From positions 2,419,010-2,483,009 of the forward strand of contig CP051235.1 in assembly GCA_017794705.1 (NCBI GenBank): a stretch of DNA of 64,000 nucleotides, written 5' to 3'. The translations under genes were made by a program, and so were the position numbers. This DNA is from Devosia sp. GTDB taxonomy: Bacteria; Pseudomonadota; Alphaproteobacteria; Rhizobiales; Devosiaceae. Shown piece after piece: positions 62,160-64,000 of the stretch (within the stretch, counting starts at the first letter, position 1; every line of letters begins with the position of its first letter). The notes under the pieces are model-generated. The model saw only the letters and a list, made by a program, of their open reading frames with translations. It ran no database searches and was not told the DNA's origin.

Positions 62160-62951
62160 ATGACCAGTGACAGCGAACCTGTCAAAGCTGCTTCGGGCAT
62201 GATGCGCCGTCTTATGGCCGGGATTGGCCGCGGCGTGCTGGACCGGCTTTATCCGCCGGCCTGCCTCAGTTGCGGTGCGCATCTGGAAGCGGCGGATGGT
62301 CTTTGCGCCTCATGCTGGTCCCGTTTGCGGGTGATCTCGAATCCCCGATGCCCGGTGCTCGGCCTGCCGTTCGAGGCCGACCTCGGTCCGGATGTGCTCA
62401 GCGCCGAAGCGATTGCCGATCCGCCACCGTTTCAGCGGGCGCGATCCGCAGTGGTCTACAATGACGTCGCGCGTACCCTTGTGTCGCAGTTCAAGTTCGG
62501 CGACCGGACGGAACTGGCGCGCTTCTGCGCCGGGCTGATGGTGCGCACCTGTGGCGAACTGCTGGAGCAAGACGCCATTCTGGCGCCGGTGCCGTTGCAT
62601 CGTCGGCGGCAATGGCAGCGGCGCTACAATCAGTCAGCCCTGCTGGCCCGGGAGATCAGCCGTATCACCGGCCTGCGGCATGATCCTGTGCTGGTGCAGC
62701 GGTCGCGCCCGACCCGCCAGCAGGTCGGGCTCAGTCCGGCGCAGCGGCAGCGCAATGTACAGGGCGCCTTCACCGCTCATTCCGGGTTTCTGGAAAGGAG
62801 TGGCGGCAGGCGGATTGTCATTGTCGATGACGTTTTCACCACCGGGTCCACGGCCCGCGCCATGACGCACGCGCTCAGGCGGGCCGGGGCCGATCAGGTG
62901 GATGTGATCAGTTTTGCCCGTGTTGTACCGGGCGCGGATAGCCATATATAA
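62160..62951 (+). CDS. comF: ComF family protein (amidophosphoribosyltransferase-like)
   Basis: A 263-residue ComF: N-terminal zinc-like CLSCGAHLEAADGLCASCW (CxxC...CxxC) and a C-terminal phosphoribosyltransferase domain with RYNQSALLAREISRITG and the PRPP loop IVIVDDVFTTGSTARAMTHAL. ComF takes part in DNA uptake or recombination in some bacteria. The ATG at 62160 is a choice; MMRR at 62200 is possible. Divergent from the methyltransferase gene and followed by grxC. Confidence 0.91.
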   Translation: MTSDSEPVKAASGMMRRLMAGIGRGVLDRLYPPACLSCGAHLEAADGLCASCWSRLRVISNPRCPVLGLPFEADLGPDVLSAEAIADPPPFQRARSAVVYNDVARTLVSQFKFGDRTELARFCAGLMVRTCGELLEQDAILAPVPLHRRRQWQRRYNQSALLAREISRITGLRHDPVLVQRSRPTRQQVGLSPAQRQRNVQGAFTAHSGFLERSGGRRIVIVDDVFTTGSTARAMTHALRRAGADQVDVISFARVVPGADSHI

Positions 62952-62981
62952 GGGCAAACCGAATGACCGGAGTTTATCACG

Positions 62982-63236
62982 ATGGCCAGGATTGAGATCT
63001 ATACCACACCCACTTGCGGGTTCTGCATGGCGGCCAAGGCCCTGCTCCAGGGCAAGGATGCCGCTTACGAAGAGATCAGCGTTGTCGATCCCGACTTGCG
63101 CTCCAGGATGGTTGATCGGGCGCATGGCAGGCTGACCGTGCCGCAAATCTTCATCGACGGGCAGCATATCGGCGGCTTCGACGATCTGAGCGCGCTTGAC
63201 CGCGCCGGCAAGCTCGACCCGCTTCTGGCGGTGTAG
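62982..63236 (+). CDS. grxC: Glutaredoxin 3
   Basis: An 84-residue glutaredoxin with the redox pair CGFC at residues 12-15, in place of the more usual CPYC, and the cis-Pro/GSH-binding RLTVPQIFIDGQHIGGFDDL. Reduces disulfides using glutathione in the cytoplasm. The order comF-grxC-Nit2-type amidase is conserved in Hyphomicrobiales. The missing Pro in the active site may raise or lower redox potential. Confidence 0.94.
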   Translation: MARIEIYTTPTCGFCMAAKALLQGKDAAYEEISVVDPDLRSRMVDRAHGRLTVPQIFIDGQHIGGFDDLSALDRAGKLDPLLAV

Positions 63237-63237
63237 C

Positions 63238-64000
63238 TTGCCGCAACCGTTCAAGGTCGCCGTGGCGCAGATGCGCTCGGGGACCGAAGCCAAAACCAAT
63301 CTGGATGTGATCGCGGCCCTCGCGCAAAAGGCCGCGGATGAAGGCGCTCGTTACTTGCTGACGCCGGAGATGAGCGTGGCCTTTGCCGAGAACAAGGCCC
63401 AGCTGGCGTCGATTGCCGAACCGTTCGAGGGCAACACAGCACTCGGAAGGCTGGCGGAGATCGCCAGGGCCTCAGGCCTGTATCTGCACGTGGGATCACT
63501 GGCGATCGCGGCGGGTGACGGCAAGTTCCTGAACCGGTCGGTGCTGTTTGCGCCGGACGGAAAAATCGCGGCACACTATGACAAGATCCATCTGTTCGAT
63601 GCCAATCTGCCGGGCGAGCGGGCCTATCTTGAAAGCGCAACCTATTCAGGTGGCGACCATCTGGTCTGGTCCGAGGTCGAAGGCATGCGGCTGGGCCTGT
63701 CGATCTGCTATGACATGCGCTTTGCGCAACTCTACACAGATCTGGCGCTGGGCGGAGCCGGCATCATCGCGGTTCCCGCCGCCTTCACCGTTCCGACCGG
63801 GCAGGCGCACTGGCACGTGTTGTTGCGGTCGCGGGCGATTGAGACAGGATGCTATGTTCTGGCAGCCGCGCAGGGCGGATTGCACCAGAACGGGAGGTAT
63901 ACGTTCGGTCATTCGCTGATTGTCGATCCGTGGGGCCGGGTCGTGGTGGAAAAGAGCGACAATGAGCCCGGCATCATCTTTGCCGAGATCGACCCGGATG
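63238..64000 (+). CDS. Carbon-nitrogen hydrolase (Nit2-like amidase), truncated by window edge
   Basis: The first 254 codons of a nitrilase-superfamily amidase. The catalytic triad is visible: Glu in YLLTPEMSV, Lys in AHYDKIHLFD and Cys in LSICYDMRF. Nit2-type enzymes hydrolyse omega-amides such as deaminated glutathione. The start is TTG at 63238, 1 base after the grxC stop, so the genes are coupled. The gene continues beyond 64000. Confidence 0.93.
   Translation, partial: MPQPFKVAVAQMRSGTEAKTNLDVIAALAQKAADEGARYLLTPEMSVAFAENKAQLASIAEPFEGNTALGRLAEIARASGLYLHVGSLAIAAGDGKFLNRSVLFAPDGKIAAHYDKIHLFDANLPGERAYLESATYSGGDHLVWSEVEGMRLGLSICYDMRFAQLYTDLALGGAGIIAVPAAFTVPTGQAHWHVLLRSRAIETGCYVLAAAQGGLHQNGRYTFGHSLIVDPWGRVVVEKSDNEPGIIFAEIDPD

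Overview
The window is ordinary-density, GC-rich (roughly 60-65% by eye) chromosomal DNA of an alphaproteobacterium, most likely a member of the Hyphomicrobiales (Rhizobiales); a Devosiaceae-like lineage is my inference from gene content. The clues are the helicase / S4 protein / 7Fe ferredoxin / CarD block, cobS-cobT beside a J-domain protein and bolA, aroK-aroB-CorC beside xerD, secA divergent from ppiC-argJ-mutT, and the methyltransferase / comF / grxC / Nit2 block, all of which are arrangements typical of that order. No rRNA, CRISPR array, phage or insertion sequence was found. Two tRNA genes are present: Leu(CAA) and Arg(CCU).

Layout. 1-2839: end of a rhomboid gene, PduO-type cobalamin adenosyltransferase, a twin-TM protein, and a LysR regulator divergent from an NAD-binding epimerase. 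2883-5775: gluQ, a DNA-3-methyladenine glycosylase gene broken by an in-frame TAG, a carboxylesterase and an HNH endonuclease. 5833-9099: a zinc-type module (DUF3299 protein, FtsX permease, ATPase, His-rich ZrgA-like protein) with a Zur-like palindrome upstream. 9100-9745 is unexplained. 9746-16477: dsbB, YqaA-type membrane protein, tRNA-Leu, a PA14-containing GH3 beta-glucosidase and a PreP-like M16 protease. 16573-20822: HxlR/DoxX and YafY/PfpI divergent pairs, a penicillin-binding carboxypeptidase, TusA-like and CAP-domain proteins. 20940-24662: TetR with a MacA/FtsX/ATPase exporter. 24861-28903: tRNA-Arg, lipoprotein, GguC/AraD1, a degenerate SNase and an M48 lipoprotein protease. 28968-33762: CarD, FdxA, S4 protein and Suv3-like helicase.

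34176-40145: DUF3108 protein, rpmB, queuosine-precursor transporter, phytase-like esterase, cobT, cobS. 40361-43048 is a small accessory island between cobS and the J-domain/bolA pair: an acetoacetate-decarboxylase-like + PAS-like + LuxR HTH fusion and two tandem paralogous four-cysteine exported proteins. 43340-50760: J-domain protein (apparent CTG start), bolA, CorC, aroB, aroK, a 48-residue membrane protein, xerD, accA and an L,D-transpeptidase. 50757-55485: an SLC13 transporter with a structured leader ending in a terminator-like hairpin, divergent from an ArsR-VOC-SRPBCC-SRPBCC operon with a 16-bp perfect palindrome at its promoter, then a FkbM methyltransferase. 55521-64000: secA, ppiC, argJ, mutT, an orphan Flp pilin, a methyltransferase, comF, grxC and a truncated Nit2-type amidase.

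The most unusual items are the enzyme-fold/LuxR fusion with its duplicated secreted neighbours, the candidate attenuator upstream of the SLC13 gene, the nonsense-disrupted glycosylase, and the non-canonical start of the J-domain gene. I see no large undescribed multi-gene defence or mobile system. All family assignments are from reading the translated sequences; no database search was run.
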